Source of the DNA: Lacticaseibacillus mingshuiensis
GTDB taxonomy: Bacteria > Bacillota > Bacilli > Lactobacillales > Lactobacillaceae
Length of the DNA: 64,000 bases
NCBI RefSeq assembly: GCF_016861785.1
Contig: NZ_BOLS01000015.1
Span: 1-64,000 of the forward strand
Direction of reading: 5' to 3'
How positions within the stretch are numbered: position 1 is the stretch's first letter; each line of letters opens with the position of its first letter. Made by a program: the position numbers and the translations under genes. Below are positions 1-8,521 of this stretch, piece after piece. The notes beneath the pieces were generated by a model. It saw nothing but the letters and a program-made list of their open reading frames with translations, was not told the DNA's origin and did no database searches.

Positions 1-186
1 TTCATCCACTACAATCTTCTCGGTGGCTTCCTCTGGGTGACCATGTGCTGCGTCGCCGGCTTTTTCTTCGGCAACCAACCATTCGTGAAGGCTCATTTTT
101 CCCTAGTCGTCATTGGCATCATCGCCATTTCGCTCGTCCCAGTCCTGATCACCGCGCTGCGCAACCGTAAACCCACAGCCGAATGA
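1..186 (+). CDS. DedA/VTT-family membrane protein, C-terminal 61 residues (5' end outside window)
   Basis: The frame is open from base 1 to a TGA at 184-186. It encodes two hydrophobic segments separated by a short polar stretch containing FFGNQPFVK. A GxFFGNxPFVKxxFS stretch followed by a last membrane helix and a short basic tail is the usual end of DedA proteins. DedA-family proteins include flippases that return undecaprenyl phosphate (the wall-precursor carrier) across the membrane. The catalytic N-terminal part is off the window, so the exact subfamily cannot be judged. A strong terminator follows 13 bases after the stop. Confidence 0.8.
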   Translation, partial: FIHYNLLGGFLWVTMCCVAGFFFGNQPFVKAHFSLVVIGIIAISLVPVLITALRNRKPTAE

Positions 187-198
187 CCGGCATACAAA

Positions 199-245
199 AG
201 CACCCGCAAGCTCTCAACATGAGGTTGCGGGTGCTATTTTTTCTT
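199..245 (+). terminator. Intrinsic terminator after the DedA-type gene
   Basis: The arms AGCACCCGCAA (199-209) and TTGCGGGTGCT (225-235) are perfect complements, followed by a T-rich run. It sits between convergent genes. Confidence 0.85.
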
Positions 246-257
246 GTGCGCATACGC

Positions 258-884
258 TCAATTGCGCCGGGCGTCTTTGCGGCCCCGCCAGATCGCCCAG
301 ATCATCGCCGCCTCAAACAGCAGGAGCGCCAGCCCAAAACAGGCCGCAAAGAAATCCTCAGGCAACACATTGATGATCGGATCGGTGGCCGGATCAAACA
401 GCCAGTCGTCGTTGCGGAACAATAATTTGTGAAACGTGATGAAGACCGTATCGAAATTCACAGCCATCAGCCCCAACATCACGATCGGCACCACCGCCCC
501 GACCTGCGCCCCGCGCACCAGGCGCCAGCGCTCATGGGTCTGGCTGAGTCGCCGCAGAAAATGGACCAGCGCAGGCAGGGTCAAAATAAAGATCACAAGG
601 GCAAGCAGAAACAAATTTTTCACATCGGCAAAATGCTGCGCGCCGCTGGCCGAAACTGGAAAATCGGGCAGACGCAACGGGCTGACCCCGGGCACACAAA
701 GATACAACATCAAGATCGCATAATTGCGAAAAAGCTGTCCCGCCGGCATGGCCGCGATCGCCGGTAGATCATCCACCTGCATGAAAACGGCGTACAGCGG
801 AAACGACAAAAGAAGCGTCAACACCACCGCCCCGCTGATCACCGCCAGCCAACTCCCCAGCTTCCACGGCCAAAGACGTGTCAT
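258..884 (-). CDS. TIGR01906/DUF1461 family integral membrane protein
   Basis: This 208-residue protein has about five hydrophobic segments: residues ~10-35, 50-68, 88-110, 125-148 and 180-200. The loop before the last helix holds FHKLLFRNDDWLFDP followed by DPIINVLPEDFF. This F-H-x-L-F-x-N-D-x-W-x-F-D-P / I-x-x-L-P-E-x-F-F signature defines the family, whose function is unknown. The gene starts 2 bases after the HAD phosphatase stop, and both lie in the yutD operon. That yutD-HAD-DUF1461 order is common in lactobacilli. Confidence 0.85.
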   Translation of the reverse strand: MTRLWPWKLGSWLAVISGAVVLTLLLSFPLYAVFMQVDDLPAIAAMPAGQLFRNYAILMLYLCVPGVSPLRLPDFPVSASGAQHFADVKNLFLLALVIFILTLPALVHFLRRLSQTHERWRLVRGAQVGAVVPIVMLGLMAVNFDTVFITFHKLLFRNDDWLFDPATDPIINVLPEDFFAACFGLALLLFEAAMIWAIWRGRKDARRN

Positions 885-886
885 GC

Positions 887-1663
887 TCAGACCTCCCAGT
901 CCGCCAGCGAATCGATCTGATGCGTCGGTTGTACTTTTTCCTCGGCGACTTCCGCCTTGGTCGAGATGCCGGTGTACACCAACAAGGTATCGATGCCCGC
1001 GTTGATGCCCGCCATGATATCCGTGTGATAATTGTCGCCGACCATCACCACGTCTTCTTTGTTCAACTGCATCCGGCGCAACCCCTGGCGCATGATGATC
1101 GCCTCGGGTTTGCCGATATAAAAAGCCTTTTGCTGCGTCGCCCGTTCAACCAAGGCGATCACAGACCCGGCGCCTGGCACATGCCCGCGTTCGTTTGGCA
1201 GATTGGTATCCGCGTTTGTCCCGATGAAAAATGCCCCGCGCTGAATGGCCAATGTCGCAAGCTCAAATTTATGGTACGTGACGTCATAATCCAGCCCGAC
1301 CACCACATAATCGGGATCGACCTCATTGAAGGTCAGCCCAATATCCAGCAGCGCCTGCTTCAACCCGAGCTCCCCGATCACATACACCGACTTGCCTCGG
1401 GCATCCCCGCCATTTTGCTCCTGGATCCAGGCCGCCGTGGCCAACGATGGCGTGTAGACCTGGCTGGGTTCCGCAAAAATATCGTGGTTGGTCGCCAGGT
1501 TTTTGCAAACATCTTGCGGCGATTTGGTCGTATTATTGGTGAGAAAAAGAAACGGGAGCTGTTTTGCCTGCAGACGCAAGATGAAATCTCGCGCCTCGGG
1601 AATTCGCTCCCGGCCGCGATACACGGTGCCGTCTAGATCGATCATGTAGCCTTTATATGTCAC
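887..1663 (-). CDS. HAD-IIA family sugar-phosphatase-like hydrolase (TIGR01457, YutF/NagD group)
   Basis: A 258-residue cytoplasmic hydrolase. HAD motif I, DLDGT, lies at residues ~9-13; motif II is FLTNNTTKSP at ~40-49; KPEAII in the middle and VMVGDNYHTDI near residue 205 supply the conserved Lys and motif IV aspartate. The length fits the TIGR01457 group. Members dephosphorylate small phosphate esters, but the physiological substrate is not established. It is the middle gene of an operon, 3 bases after yutD. Confidence 0.9.
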   Translation of the reverse strand: MTYKGYMIDLDGTVYRGRERIPEARDFILRLQAKQLPFLFLTNNTTKSPQDVCKNLATNHDIFAEPSQVYTPSLATAAWIQEQNGGDARGKSVYVIGELGLKQALLDIGLTFNEVDPDYVVVGLDYDVTYHKFELATLAIQRGAFFIGTNADTNLPNERGHVPGAGSVIALVERATQQKAFYIGKPEAIIMRQGLRRMQLNKEDVVMVGDNYHTDIMAGINAGIDTLLVYTGISTKAEVAEEKVQPTHQIDSLADWEV

Positions 1664-1666
1664 TTA

Positions 1667-2251
1667 TCAGTCCTGCTTCTTTCCGTCTTGATCGTCGCGC
1701 TGGCGAATGGTGAACCGCCGGTGATGGCCACCGCCGCGACTTTGAACTTGCTTGCCTTTCGGGTCGACAGCATGCACCTTTTGCTCCGTGTAGGGTTTGG
1801 CCGGCCGCGTGTCGCGGGTCTCAGCACCATTTTTGCCGGCGCGTGAGCCTCGTGTGCGGCGCCGCGGCGGCTTCACAGCCGGCGCATCGAGCCTGGCCAG
1901 CACGAAATAGGCACAGCCAAAGTTGCAATATTCATAGAGGTAATCCTCGAGCGTTGAGATCAACTGATCTTTGGGCGCACGCGGGTCGTCCGCCCGGTAA
2001 AACCCGCGGAGCCGCAACTGATCGTAACCCCAGTCGCCGACGACGTAATCGTATTTATCGAGAATCTCGTTATACCGCTCGCTGAGGCGTTCGCGATCAA
2101 AGGCTTGCTTGTGATCGACTTCAATGCGGTAGCGCCGCTGGTCGATCGTGATCAGGTCCGGCGCCAGTTGCACCACCCGCAATGGCTCACCAGGCGCGGT
2201 CGCCTGCTCGATCTGGTCGCTCAGTGAGCGGCTATTTTTTTGTTCTGCCAT
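1667..2251 (-). CDS. yutD: YutD family protein (DUF1027)
   Basis: The 194-residue form starting MAEQKNSRSLSD is chosen because AAGGAG lies 9 bases upstream; an open frame continues further upstream without such a site. The conserved core (residues ~35-125) contains the stretch from ERYNEILDKYDYVVGDWGYDQ onward through LRGFY and a Cys-containing YLYEYCNFGCAYFVL segment, which are YutD features. The C-terminal ~65 residues are basic, low in complexity and probably disordered. The family's role is unknown. It heads the three-gene minus-strand operon. Confidence 0.85.
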   Translation of the reverse strand: MAEQKNSRSLSDQIEQATAPGEPLRVVQLAPDLITIDQRRYRIEVDHKQAFDRERLSERYNEILDKYDYVVGDWGYDQLRLRGFYRADDPRAPKDQLISTLEDYLYEYCNFGCAYFVLARLDAPAVKPPRRRTRGSRAGKNGAETRDTRPAKPYTEQKVHAVDPKGKQVQSRGGGHHRRFTIRQRDDQDGKKQD

Positions 2252-2320
2252 CGATGGTCTCCTTTCGCGACACTCCAAGTTATTGTAACGAAGCAGCACG
2301 AATCGCGCAAATATTCGGAA

Positions 2321-2440
2321 GGGTGCGACGGCCCGCGGGATGGTGGAACAGCTAGGTCGGATCAGGTGCTTGGTGGCGCTCCTAGCCACCGAGTGCATGA
2401 GCTGCCTAGATGTTTCCACCATGCGGGTCGGCGCCCGACT
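2321..2440. repeat. Palindromic repeat family A, type I copy (site 1)
   Basis: This is a 120-base near-palindrome. The left end GGGTGCGAC is followed by GGCCCGC (2330-2336), paired with GCGGGTC (2423-2429). Next is ATGGTGGAA (2340-2348), paired with TTCCACCAT. At the apex GGTGGC pairs with GCCACC. The tail is GCGCCCGACT. It shares its plan with copies at four other sites. It lies between two minus-strand genes. Confidence 0.85.
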
Positions 2441-2446
2441 GGAATA

Positions 2447-2471
2447 GGGGCGACGGCCCGCTGCGCCCAAC
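2447..2471. repeat. Collapsed remnant of a family A repeat
   Basis: The left end GGGGCGACGGCCCGC of a type I unit is joined directly to a GCGCCCAAC tail, as if everything between the outer arms had been deleted. It directly follows the full copy ending at 2440. Confidence 0.6.
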
Positions 2472-2522
2472 CGTTGTGCGCACCCCTTCTCCCACACCAA
2501 AAAACCGGACCAGCCGGCCGCC

Positions 2523-2759
2523 TCACACGATCCATTCACGGAAACGTGCGGCTAACGCAGGCTGATCCGGCTCGCTGAGATACGGCGAAAGCTGTGGCCA
2601 AAAGCTGAACTGAAAATAATCGGACGAAAAGTTGCCCGCGGCGATCTTGCGAAAGCCCAGCACCAGCAAGGCATTGATGCGAGCCGCCGCCTCATGCGGA
2701 CAAGCCGCAAGCACATCGCGGCGCAACTGCTGCAATTTTGTTTGATCCTGCGTTTCCAT
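2523..2759 (-). CDS. Small hypothetical protein, 78 residues
   Basis: Not recognised. It is a soluble, largely helical protein with no signal peptide. Residues 1-45 contain several Gln, Leu and Arg residues (QQLRRDVLAACPHEAAARIN); aromatic residues follow (SSDYFQFSFWPQLSPYLS). A purine-rich GGGGGTAGGG lies just upstream of the ATG and may be a ribosome site. Codon use resembles the neighbours, so it is more likely real than a chance frame. It is followed on the minus strand by a family A repeat. Confidence 0.55.
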   Translation of the reverse strand: METQDQTKLQQLRRDVLAACPHEAAARINALLVLGFRKIAAGNFSSDYFQFSFWPQLSPYLSEPDQPALAARFREWIV

Positions 2760-2817
2760 TTCCCTACCCCCGTTAGGAACAGTGTAACGGGAATAAGATG
2801 AGAAATCAATGTGAATA

Positions 2818-3426
2818 TTATTTTTCTTTCATTTTTGCCAGTAAACGTCTTTTGGCCGTGCTGATCTCATTAATCTCGGAAGCGTTCAAGGGGCTCCCCC
2901 ATGCCGGTGGCGTGACAAGTAAGTCACGCTCCGGCGCATCGACCCCAACGTTGATGTTTTCGGCGAGCGGCACCATGCTGTGGTGAATGTGACCATGGAG
3001 GTTCAGGGTCTGGCTCGTGATGCCGAGCATTAGTGGATAATGCGTCATGATGAACTGCGTGTGGTCATCTTTGATGATCGTGCCGACCTCGTGGAACTGG
3101 TAACGCGGCTGCCCATGCCAACCGGGATCATGCGCCGCCAAGTACTTGAAGCGGCTGTTGTAATCGTGATTGCCCTTAATGAACACGATGCGCCCATTCA
3201 GCCGCGCCAGAAGCGCCGCAACTTCGCCTTCGCTGGGCATGGCTTCAGGGTTCATCGCAATGTCGCCGAGGTGATAGACGACATCGTTATCATCGACGCG
3301 CGCATTCCACGCCGCGATCAGCGCCTCATCCATCGCCTCGACTGAGTCAAACAAGCGCGGCGCAAAATCATTTTGGCCGAGCAGATCGGTGTGGAAAAAA
3401 TGCGTGTCCGCAATGAAAAAATTCAT
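2818..3426 (-). CDS. Metallophosphoesterase (calcineurin-like) family protein
   Basis: A 202-residue protein starting MNFFIADTHFFH, with GGAGGG 7 bases upstream; a longer in-frame extension lacks a ribosome site. The metal-ligand motifs are DTHFFH (residues 6-11), GDIAM (~55-59), GNHDYN (~86-91), THYPL (~128) and HGHIHH (~143-148). These form the dinuclear metal centre of the superfamily. The aromatic N-terminus is typical of the small bacterial group often annotated as phosphoesterase or hydrolase. The substrate is unknown. It follows the YibE/F pair by 1 base, so it is probably co-transcribed. Confidence 0.85.
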   Translation of the reverse strand: MNFFIADTHFFHTDLLGQNDFAPRLFDSVEAMDEALIAAWNARVDDNDVVYHLGDIAMNPEAMPSEGEVAALLARLNGRIVFIKGNHDYNSRFKYLAAHDPGWHGQPRYQFHEVGTIIKDDHTQFIMTHYPLMLGITSQTLNLHGHIHHSMVPLAENINVGVDAPERDLLVTPPAWGSPLNASEINEISTAKRRLLAKMKEK

Positions 3427-3427
3427 A

Positions 3428-4159
3428 CTAGCCCTCCTCTCTGTGACGCCGGCCAACCACCCACATCGTCATTGGCACTGTCGCCGCCACCGCGATCACT
3501 GAAAACAGAACCTGAATCAGCTCACCGGCAAAGATCTGGTCGTTGAGGACCTCCCAAAAAGGATAGCGCAGTTTGGCAAACCAAATGAACAGGGCGGAAA
3601 AGCCGCCGAAAAAGCCGAAGAACAGCGTATTAAGCGCCGTCCCAATGATCGCCTGGGCGATATCTTGCCGGCCGGCCGCGGTGGCGTCATCTCCAAGCTC
3701 GATCAGACCCGCTGCAACCGCAGTCGCTGCCTCGGCGATCGCACCCAGCGTCGACAGCAAGCCCGTGGCGATCAAGACTTGCTGAAAAGAGACGCCGACC
3801 GTCAGCGAAAAGCCTTCCAGGTCCTCGGTATCCTCAGCGCCAAAGCCGCCTGTGTGACTGAACAGCACGCCGACCACGACCACCGCGATCACCCCTGTCA
3901 TTACCAACAGCGAGGCCACAAACGCCGGCCCCGCGACATTCATATCCGTGGTGGATAAAAAGATCGTCACCGCTAGCACGATCAGCCCGATCACCGCCGC
4001 CACGGCCAGCGGTGCAAAGCCACCAGCGATCAAGATCACGGCCAAGATCATCAGCCCAGCATTCAGCAATAGCGCGAACGCATCGCTGAGGCCCTGTTTG
4101 CCGCCCACCGCCAGCATCAAAACCAGCAGCGTCAAGGCTAGTGCAGAAAGGGTCGTCAT
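3428..4159 (-). CDS. YibE/F family membrane protein (second of pair)
   Basis: The 243-residue protein starts MTTLSALALT; its ATG overlaps the stop of the upstream YibE/F gene (ATGA). It has about seven hydrophobic segments. The conserved block SFQQVLIATGLLSTLGAIAE followed by DDATAAGRQDI is the YibE/F signature, which recurs in the partner protein as IVIGSLGAVLDECSDIAISI. The pair probably forms a hetero-oligomeric membrane complex. Its transport or other role is unknown. Confidence 0.85.
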   Translation of the reverse strand: MTTLSALALTLLVLMLAVGGKQGLSDAFALLLNAGLMILAVILIAGGFAPLAVAAVIGLIVLAVTIFLSTTDMNVAGPAFVASLLVMTGVIAVVVVGVLFSHTGGFGAEDTEDLEGFSLTVGVSFQQVLIATGLLSTLGAIAEAATAVAAGLIELGDDATAAGRQDIAQAIIGTALNTLFFGFFGGFSALFIWFAKLRYPFWEVLNDQIFAGELIQVLFSVIAVAATVPMTMWVVGRRHREEG

Positions 4160-5223
4160 GCCGCCACCTCCTTTTTTCCGGCTAACGTCGCAAGTAAGGA
4201 CGTCAGCGGAATCGCGATGACGATGCCAAAGCCTGAGATCAAGGATTGCGCAAATCCGAGCCCCATCACCCAGCTGATGGTCTGATCGATCGCATTGCCA
4301 TTGCGTAGCCATAATACGGCCTCCGCAAAGGTCTCGGCGATAAAGATCATGAACAACACGGTGATCAGTGGCCCCATCACATTGCGCCCGATCGCCATCC
4401 CCGCGTTGAAGCGTTTTTTGCCCGACCCATCTAGTTGCATGATCGAGATCGCGATGTCGCTGCATTCATCGAGCACAGCGCCCAGCGACCCGATCACGAT
4501 CTGGATGAAAAACAGCAGCTGCGGCGATTGCGTTACATATTTGACCGCTTCAAGATGCAGGTCCCGATACCCCGTCAGCGCAAAGATCGCATAGCCCAAG
4601 CCCACTGCCAGCGCCGTTGCGCCGACCGTACCGCCGACCACCACCGCGCAAACAGGCCGCCAGCCGACCACAAACAAGGCCGTCACCACTGCAAACACGA
4701 TCGCCAAGCCACTGAACAGGACCCACACCAGCGGCCGACTGGCATCCGTTTGAATATGCGTTGCCAACGTGAACAAGATAGCGTTCACCGCAATGCTGGC
4801 ACTGATGAACCAGAGGCGCTTGCGCACGATCAGCATCAGCAACGCCAAGGTGAAGGCAGCCAATGCCAAGACGATCGCATCCCGCTTGAAATTGGACAAT
4901 CGCCAAGGGCCGCTGCTCTTGGTCAAAAACACTTGGGTCCCGCGCCGCAGCGGACTGTCGACCGTGCCGCTATACGTAAATTGATTGGTGATCGTCGTGG
5001 TCTGCCCGCGCCGGCTGGTATTCAAAAAGCGCACCGTCGCTTCCTGCGTGGTGGTGCGATCTTGATTATCAAAATTATCGACCGTCTTGACGCTTTTCAC
5101 CGTCTTCACCGCGATCACCTGACCGATCGGCTGGCGATACAAGCGACTATCCAGCCGGCCTAATCCGAAGGCGACGAGAAAGGCCAAGACGGGCAGTAGC
5201 CACTTGAGCCATTGTTTGCGCAT
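4156..5223 (-). CDS. YibE/F family membrane protein (first of pair)
   Basis: A 355-residue protein. An N-terminal membrane anchor (residues ~10-25) is followed by an extracytoplasmic domain of ~85 residues with the repeat-like VKTVKSVKTV and mostly beta-type sequence. At least seven membrane helices follow. The motif GSLGAVLDECSDIAISI with N and M residues downstream identifies YibE/F. The start is ATG with a GGAGGGG-type site. The gene overlaps its partner by 4 bases, which implies translational coupling. Confidence 0.88.
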   Translation of the reverse strand: MRKQWLKWLLPVLAFLVAFGLGRLDSRLYRQPIGQVIAVKTVKSVKTVDNFDNQDRTTTQEATVRFLNTSRRGQTTTITNQFTYSGTVDSPLRRGTQVFLTKSSGPWRLSNFKRDAIVLALAAFTLALLMLIVRKRLWFISASIAVNAILFTLATHIQTDASRPLVWVLFSGLAIVFAVVTALFVVGWRPVCAVVVGGTVGATALAVGLGYAIFALTGYRDLHLEAVKYVTQSPQLLFFIQIVIGSLGAVLDECSDIAISIMQLDGSGKKRFNAGMAIGRNVMGPLITVLFMIFIAETFAEAVLWLRNGNAIDQTISWVMGLGFAQSLISGFGIVIAIPLTSLLATLAGKKEVAA

Positions 5224-5235
5224 GGCGCCCCTCCG

Positions 5236-5553
5236 TTAGCCGATATGATTTTGCTTCAAGATCTCGTCAAAGGCGTCCTTGATCTTTCCTTCAGGCTTGG
5301 CCCAGACCTCCCAAGTCGTCAGCTCAAACGGCGGAAACTCATACGTGTCGTTGACGTAATTTTCGTAGATCTGAACCGGATTAGAATGCGGGATGTTCAG
5401 CTGTAAAATACGAACCTGCTTGATCAGCCCCTTGATCGCCGCTTTTTCCGCGCGGCCATTCATCATGATGTTGCCGAGCTCATAGTAACGGGTGCCATCA
5501 TTCAACGTGATCTCCTGAATCAGATCAAACGTCTGATGTTCTTGTTCTGCCAT
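5236..5553 (-). CDS. Hypothetical cytosolic protein, 105 residues
   Basis: Not confidently recognised. The start at MAEQEHQTFDL is chosen because AAGGAG lies about 8 bases before this ATG; an upstream in-frame ATG has none. The protein is small, acidic and soluble. It contains an LNDGTRYYELGNIMMNGR segment and an EFPPFELTTWEVWAKPEG segment rich in aromatic residues. No membrane segment or catalytic motif is visible. It lies 12 bases upstream of the YibE/F genes on the same strand, so it may head that operon. Confidence 0.65.
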   Translation of the reverse strand: MAEQEHQTFDLIQEITLNDGTRYYELGNIMMNGRAEKAAIKGLIKQVRILQLNIPHSNPVQIYENYVNDTYEFPPFELTTWEVWAKPEGKIKDAFDEILKQNHIG

Positions 5554-5958
5554 GATCAGCGCTCCTTTCATCGCGGCATGACCGCCGCAACTCGCTATTT
5601 CTGCTTACCGCGCGGCGATCGTCCCTGATCGCCGCGTGTCCTTCAAGCTTGCGTCTTTATCTTACACCAGTTGGCCGACTGGAAAAAACAGGCACCGATT
5701 GCCCCCAACAGGCAACGGCTCACAAATTTGCCGATCTCTTCTATTTAAAAAGAGAAACCCGCTGGCCGGCCGATTCCCAAAGCCAATTGTAGCCAGCCAG
5801 CCTCTGCTTCCGCGGACTCTGAGGACGCATGATCGGACGCTCGCGCCCCATTTTCAGGATCACGGTGCATCCTCCCTCCTTCCAAGCGTTTTCGCTAGGC
5901 GCGGCTTGGCCCGATATGATATGGTTAAACTAATCAACCACAGAAAGCGGGATGTCAT
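5554..5958. other. 405-base intergenic stretch between divergent genes
   Basis: No gene is visible. It holds a perfect 10-bp inverted repeat (CGCGGCGATC at 5611-5620, GATCGCCGCG at 5627-5636) with a 6-base loop and no T-run, so it is not a classical terminator. A TATGAT lies about 45 bases before pepV without a good -35 partner. The promoters for the two divergent genes must be here, but I cannot place them firmly. Confidence 0.5.
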
Positions 5959-7365
5959 ATGACCATTGATTGGCAAAAAGAAGCAGAAGGTTACCAAGAT
6001 GATCTATTACGCGACTTATTCACCTTGCTGAAGATCGACTCTGTCCGCGATGTCGAACACAAGACGGACACTGCACCGCTGGGCCCTGGCCCGGCCGAGG
6101 CGCTCAAGCAGATGCTGGCGCTTGGCCAACGCGACGGGTTCAAGACCCTCAACGTCGATAACGTGGCTGGCCGCATTGAATATGGCGACGGCGATGAGAT
6201 CTTCGGGCTGTTCGGTCACATGGATGTCGTGCCAGCCGGACCAGGGTGGCAGACCGATCCGTTCGCGCCGGAGATCAAGGACGGCAAGCTCTACGCGCGT
6301 GGTTCCTCGGATGACAAAGGCCCGAGCATCGCGGCTTATTATGCCTTGAAGATGATCAAGGACCTCGGCCTGCCTGTGAATAAGAAAATTCATTTCATTA
6401 TTGGCACCGATGAGGAATCGGAATGGGTCGGCATCAACCGCTACCTGGAAACAGAACCGGCCCCAGACTTCGGCTTTTCGCCAGATGCCGAATTTCCGAT
6501 CATTAATGGCGAAAAAGGCATTGCGACCTTCCTTGTTTCGTTTGCCAAACAGGCCCCAGCGCCGACCAGCATGACCTTGAACCGGTTTGAAGCCGGCGTT
6601 CGCGTGAACATGGTGCCCCAAGAGGCGACCGCGACGATCAGCGGCACCCTGCCTGGCACCTTCGAGCACGAACTGGCGCAATTTGCCGCGGCCCAAAATG
6701 TGACCGTCAACACCCAGCCGGTTGCCGGTGGCTTGACCATCACCATGACCGGCAAAGGGGCACATGCCCAGGAGCCAAAAGACGGCATCAACGCCGCCAC
6801 CTTCCTGGCCACATTTTTGGCCCCATACCCGTTCGATCCAGCGGGCAAAACGTATCTGACGGCGATCGCCACGAAGATGCACAGCGATTCGCGCGGGTCA
6901 CGGCTGGGCATCAACTACACGGACAAAGTCATGGGTGAGCTGACCGCGAGTCCTGATCTGTTCAATTTTACCCAGGACGGCCCGCAGACCATCGCCATCA
7001 ACGTGCGCTATCCGCAAGGCACGGACGCCGACAAGATCCGCGACCAGATCGAGACCGCGCTGGCGCCAGACGACGTGGAAGTGACGATCAACGGCCATGC
7101 CCAGCCGCCGCATTATGTGGCCGGCGACGATCCGCTGGTTCAGACGTTGCTTGCGGTCTACACCGAGCAGACTGGCAAGCCAGGCCATGAGCAAGTGATC
7201 GGCGGTGGCACCTATGGCCGGATCATCAAGCGTGGCGTGGCATTCGGCGCGCAAATGGAAGGCCAGGAGAACGTGATGCACCAGGCCAACGAATACATGC
7301 CGGTCAAAGACATCATCAAAGCCGTGGCGATCTATGCCGAAGCGATCAGCCGGCTCGTCAAATAG
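5959..7365 (+). CDS. pepV: Dipeptidase PepV
   Basis: A 468-residue M20-family zinc dipeptidase that cleaves dipeptides in the cytoplasm. Motifs in order: GHMDVVP (residues ~86-92; the His is a zinc ligand and the Asp supports it), ARGSSDDKGP (~112-121, bridging Asp), GTDEESEW (~151-158, catalytic Glu and metal Glu), SPDAEFP (~175-181), and HQANEY near residue 440 (last zinc His). The length matches lactobacillar PepV. A perfect terminator follows. It supports growth on peptides in this proteolytic lineage. Confidence 0.95.
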   Translation: MTIDWQKEAEGYQDDLLRDLFTLLKIDSVRDVEHKTDTAPLGPGPAEALKQMLALGQRDGFKTLNVDNVAGRIEYGDGDEIFGLFGHMDVVPAGPGWQTDPFAPEIKDGKLYARGSSDDKGPSIAAYYALKMIKDLGLPVNKKIHFIIGTDEESEWVGINRYLETEPAPDFGFSPDAEFPIINGEKGIATFLVSFAKQAPAPTSMTLNRFEAGVRVNMVPQEATATISGTLPGTFEHELAQFAAAQNVTVNTQPVAGGLTITMTGKGAHAQEPKDGINAATFLATFLAPYPFDPAGKTYLTAIATKMHSDSRGSRLGINYTDKVMGELTASPDLFNFTQDGPQTIAINVRYPQGTDADKIRDQIETALAPDDVEVTINGHAQPPHYVAGDDPLVQTLLAVYTEQTGKPGHEQVIGGGTYGRIIKRGVAFGAQMEGQENVMHQANEYMPVKDIIKAVAIYAEAISRLVK

Positions 7366-7381
7366 CCGCTGACCGTCCCTG

Positions 7382-7417
7382 CCACCCGTCCGGTGAACTC
7401 CGGTGCGGGTGGTTTTT
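7382..7417 (+). terminator. Intrinsic terminator after pepV
   Basis: CCACCCG (7382-7388) pairs with CGGGTGG (7406-7412). Between them the inner hairpin TCCGGTGAACTCCGG extends the structure. A TTTTT run follows. Confidence 0.8.
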
Positions 7418-7449
7418 ACATTCAGCTTCGCGCTGAGAAAAGAGGCCTC

Positions 7450-8202
7450 ATGTTTTCTGCACACCAAGTGACGGCGGCCCTTCCGCCCCATCTCAAAACC
7501 TTACCGATCTTGACCTATGAGACAGTTGGCTCCACCAACCAAGTGGCCGCCGCCCTGCTGGCAAGCGGCCGCCTTGCGCCATTTGTCCTGACCGCCAATG
7601 GGCAAACAGCCGGCATCGGGCGCAGCGGGCACAATTTTCTCTCGCCGAAAAAAAGTGGTCTGTATCTGACTGTCACGATTCCCCTGGCGGATTGGCAGCC
7701 CGCCCCGACACAGTTGACCCCGGCGGCTGGCGTTGCGCTGTGTCAGACGATCACAGCGATGACCGGCCAAACGCCGCGCCTCAAATGGGTCAATGACGTG
7801 CTGCTCGACGACGCCAAGATCGCCGGCATTTTGGCGCAGCTCGTTCCGGCGCCGACGCCCACCGTCGTGCTAGGCGTCGGCATCAACCTCGCCCCACTGG
7901 CCACACAGCCGGAAAGCACCGTGCCTGCCGGAAGCCTCTTCACCGCGTTACCCGCGTCTGATCTGCGCCCGATTCTCGCCGCAAATTGGCTGGCAGCGCT
8001 GGCCAATCTCAATCAGCCCGACGCCGCGATTCTCCCAGCCTACCGCAAGCGCGCGGCATGGGTCGGCCGCCAAGTGATCTTAACCACGGGAACCGTTCAA
8101 ACGGCGGGCGTTTTGACGGGGTTTGCGGATGACGGGCAACTGCTGCTGACGACCGCGCAGGGCCTTCGCAGTTTTGCGGATGGCACCTTGCGACTCGGGT
8201 GA
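7450..8202 (+). CDS. birA: Biotin--[acetyl-CoA-carboxylase] ligase, catalytic type without DNA-binding domain
   Basis: The start at MFSAHQVTAALP gives 250 residues, with AGAGG just upstream; the longer frame would run through the pepV terminator. The core ligase motif appears as NGQTAGIGRSGHNFLSP (residues ~57-73), aligning with the GRGRxGRxW biotinyl-AMP loop. KWVNDVLLDDAKIAGIL (~114-130) carries the catalytic Lys segment, and GVGINL follows. The N-terminal winged helix of the bifunctional BirA repressor is absent, so this enzyme should biotinylate carrier proteins but not repress transcription. The GIGRSGHNF loop departs slightly from consensus. Confidence 0.85.
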   Translation: MFSAHQVTAALPPHLKTLPILTYETVGSTNQVAAALLASGRLAPFVLTANGQTAGIGRSGHNFLSPKKSGLYLTVTIPLADWQPAPTQLTPAAGVALCQTITAMTGQTPRLKWVNDVLLDDAKIAGILAQLVPAPTPTVVLGVGINLAPLATQPESTVPAGSLFTALPASDLRPILAANWLAALANLNQPDAAILPAYRKRAAWVGRQVILTTGTVQTAGVLTGFADDGQLLLTTAQGLRSFADGTLRLG

Positions 8203-8324
8203 TCTGCTAGCCGTCAAGGCAAAGCTTTAGTTATTTAAAATAAATATATCGGTGGTTGACAGGACATCTATTAAAACCCCATTGTGACGCGCATATTTTG
8301 CGTTTATATTGCCGGCAAATAAAG

Positions 8325-8354
8325 TTGACAAAACCGTTTTCACGGTGCTATAGT
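8325..8354 (+). promoter_or_regulatory. Strong sigma-A promoter with no gene behind it
   Basis: TTGACA (8325-8330), an 18-base spacer, then TATAGT (8349-8354). No open frame with a ribosome site starts in the next kilobase on this strand, so it should drive a non-coding RNA. Confidence 0.7.
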
Positions 8355-8360
8355 AATTGC

Positions 8361-8512
8361 ACAGTGGAAGGGTGTTCGGTGTGGCCACACGAACTGATTT
8401 CCCCGAGACAGGCGGACCCAGCGGGGAGGGATTCCTCGAGCAAACCTAGAGTAGCTGCTATGAAGGGCATCCGAGTCAGTGGTGTCATAAATTAGGTGAG
8501 TGGGTGTTTCAC
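8361..8512 (+). ncRNA. Candidate small RNA of unknown class
   Basis: The region directly follows the promoter at 8325-8354. It can form a hairpin from GTTC (8374-8377) and GAAC (8391-8394) around GTGTGGCCACAC. A second pairing joins TCCCCG and CGGGGA (8400-8427). Weak end pairing between GTGGAA (8364-8369) and TTTCAC is possible. It begins CAGTGGAAGGG, as does the 6S-like RNA at 44476. No T-run terminator is visible, so the 3' end is a guess. No known riboswitch or housekeeping RNA was recognised. Confidence 0.4.
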
Positions 8513-8521
8513 AGATCCATC

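Noticed and set aside
7393-7449. Upstream start for the biotin ligase
   Set aside because: It would place the start inside the pepV terminator; the ATG at 7450 has a ribosome site.
8256-8495. 79-codon plus-strand frame in the 8.2-8.9 kb gap
   Set aside because: It begins upstream of the strong promoter, has no ribosome site, and overlaps the structured region.
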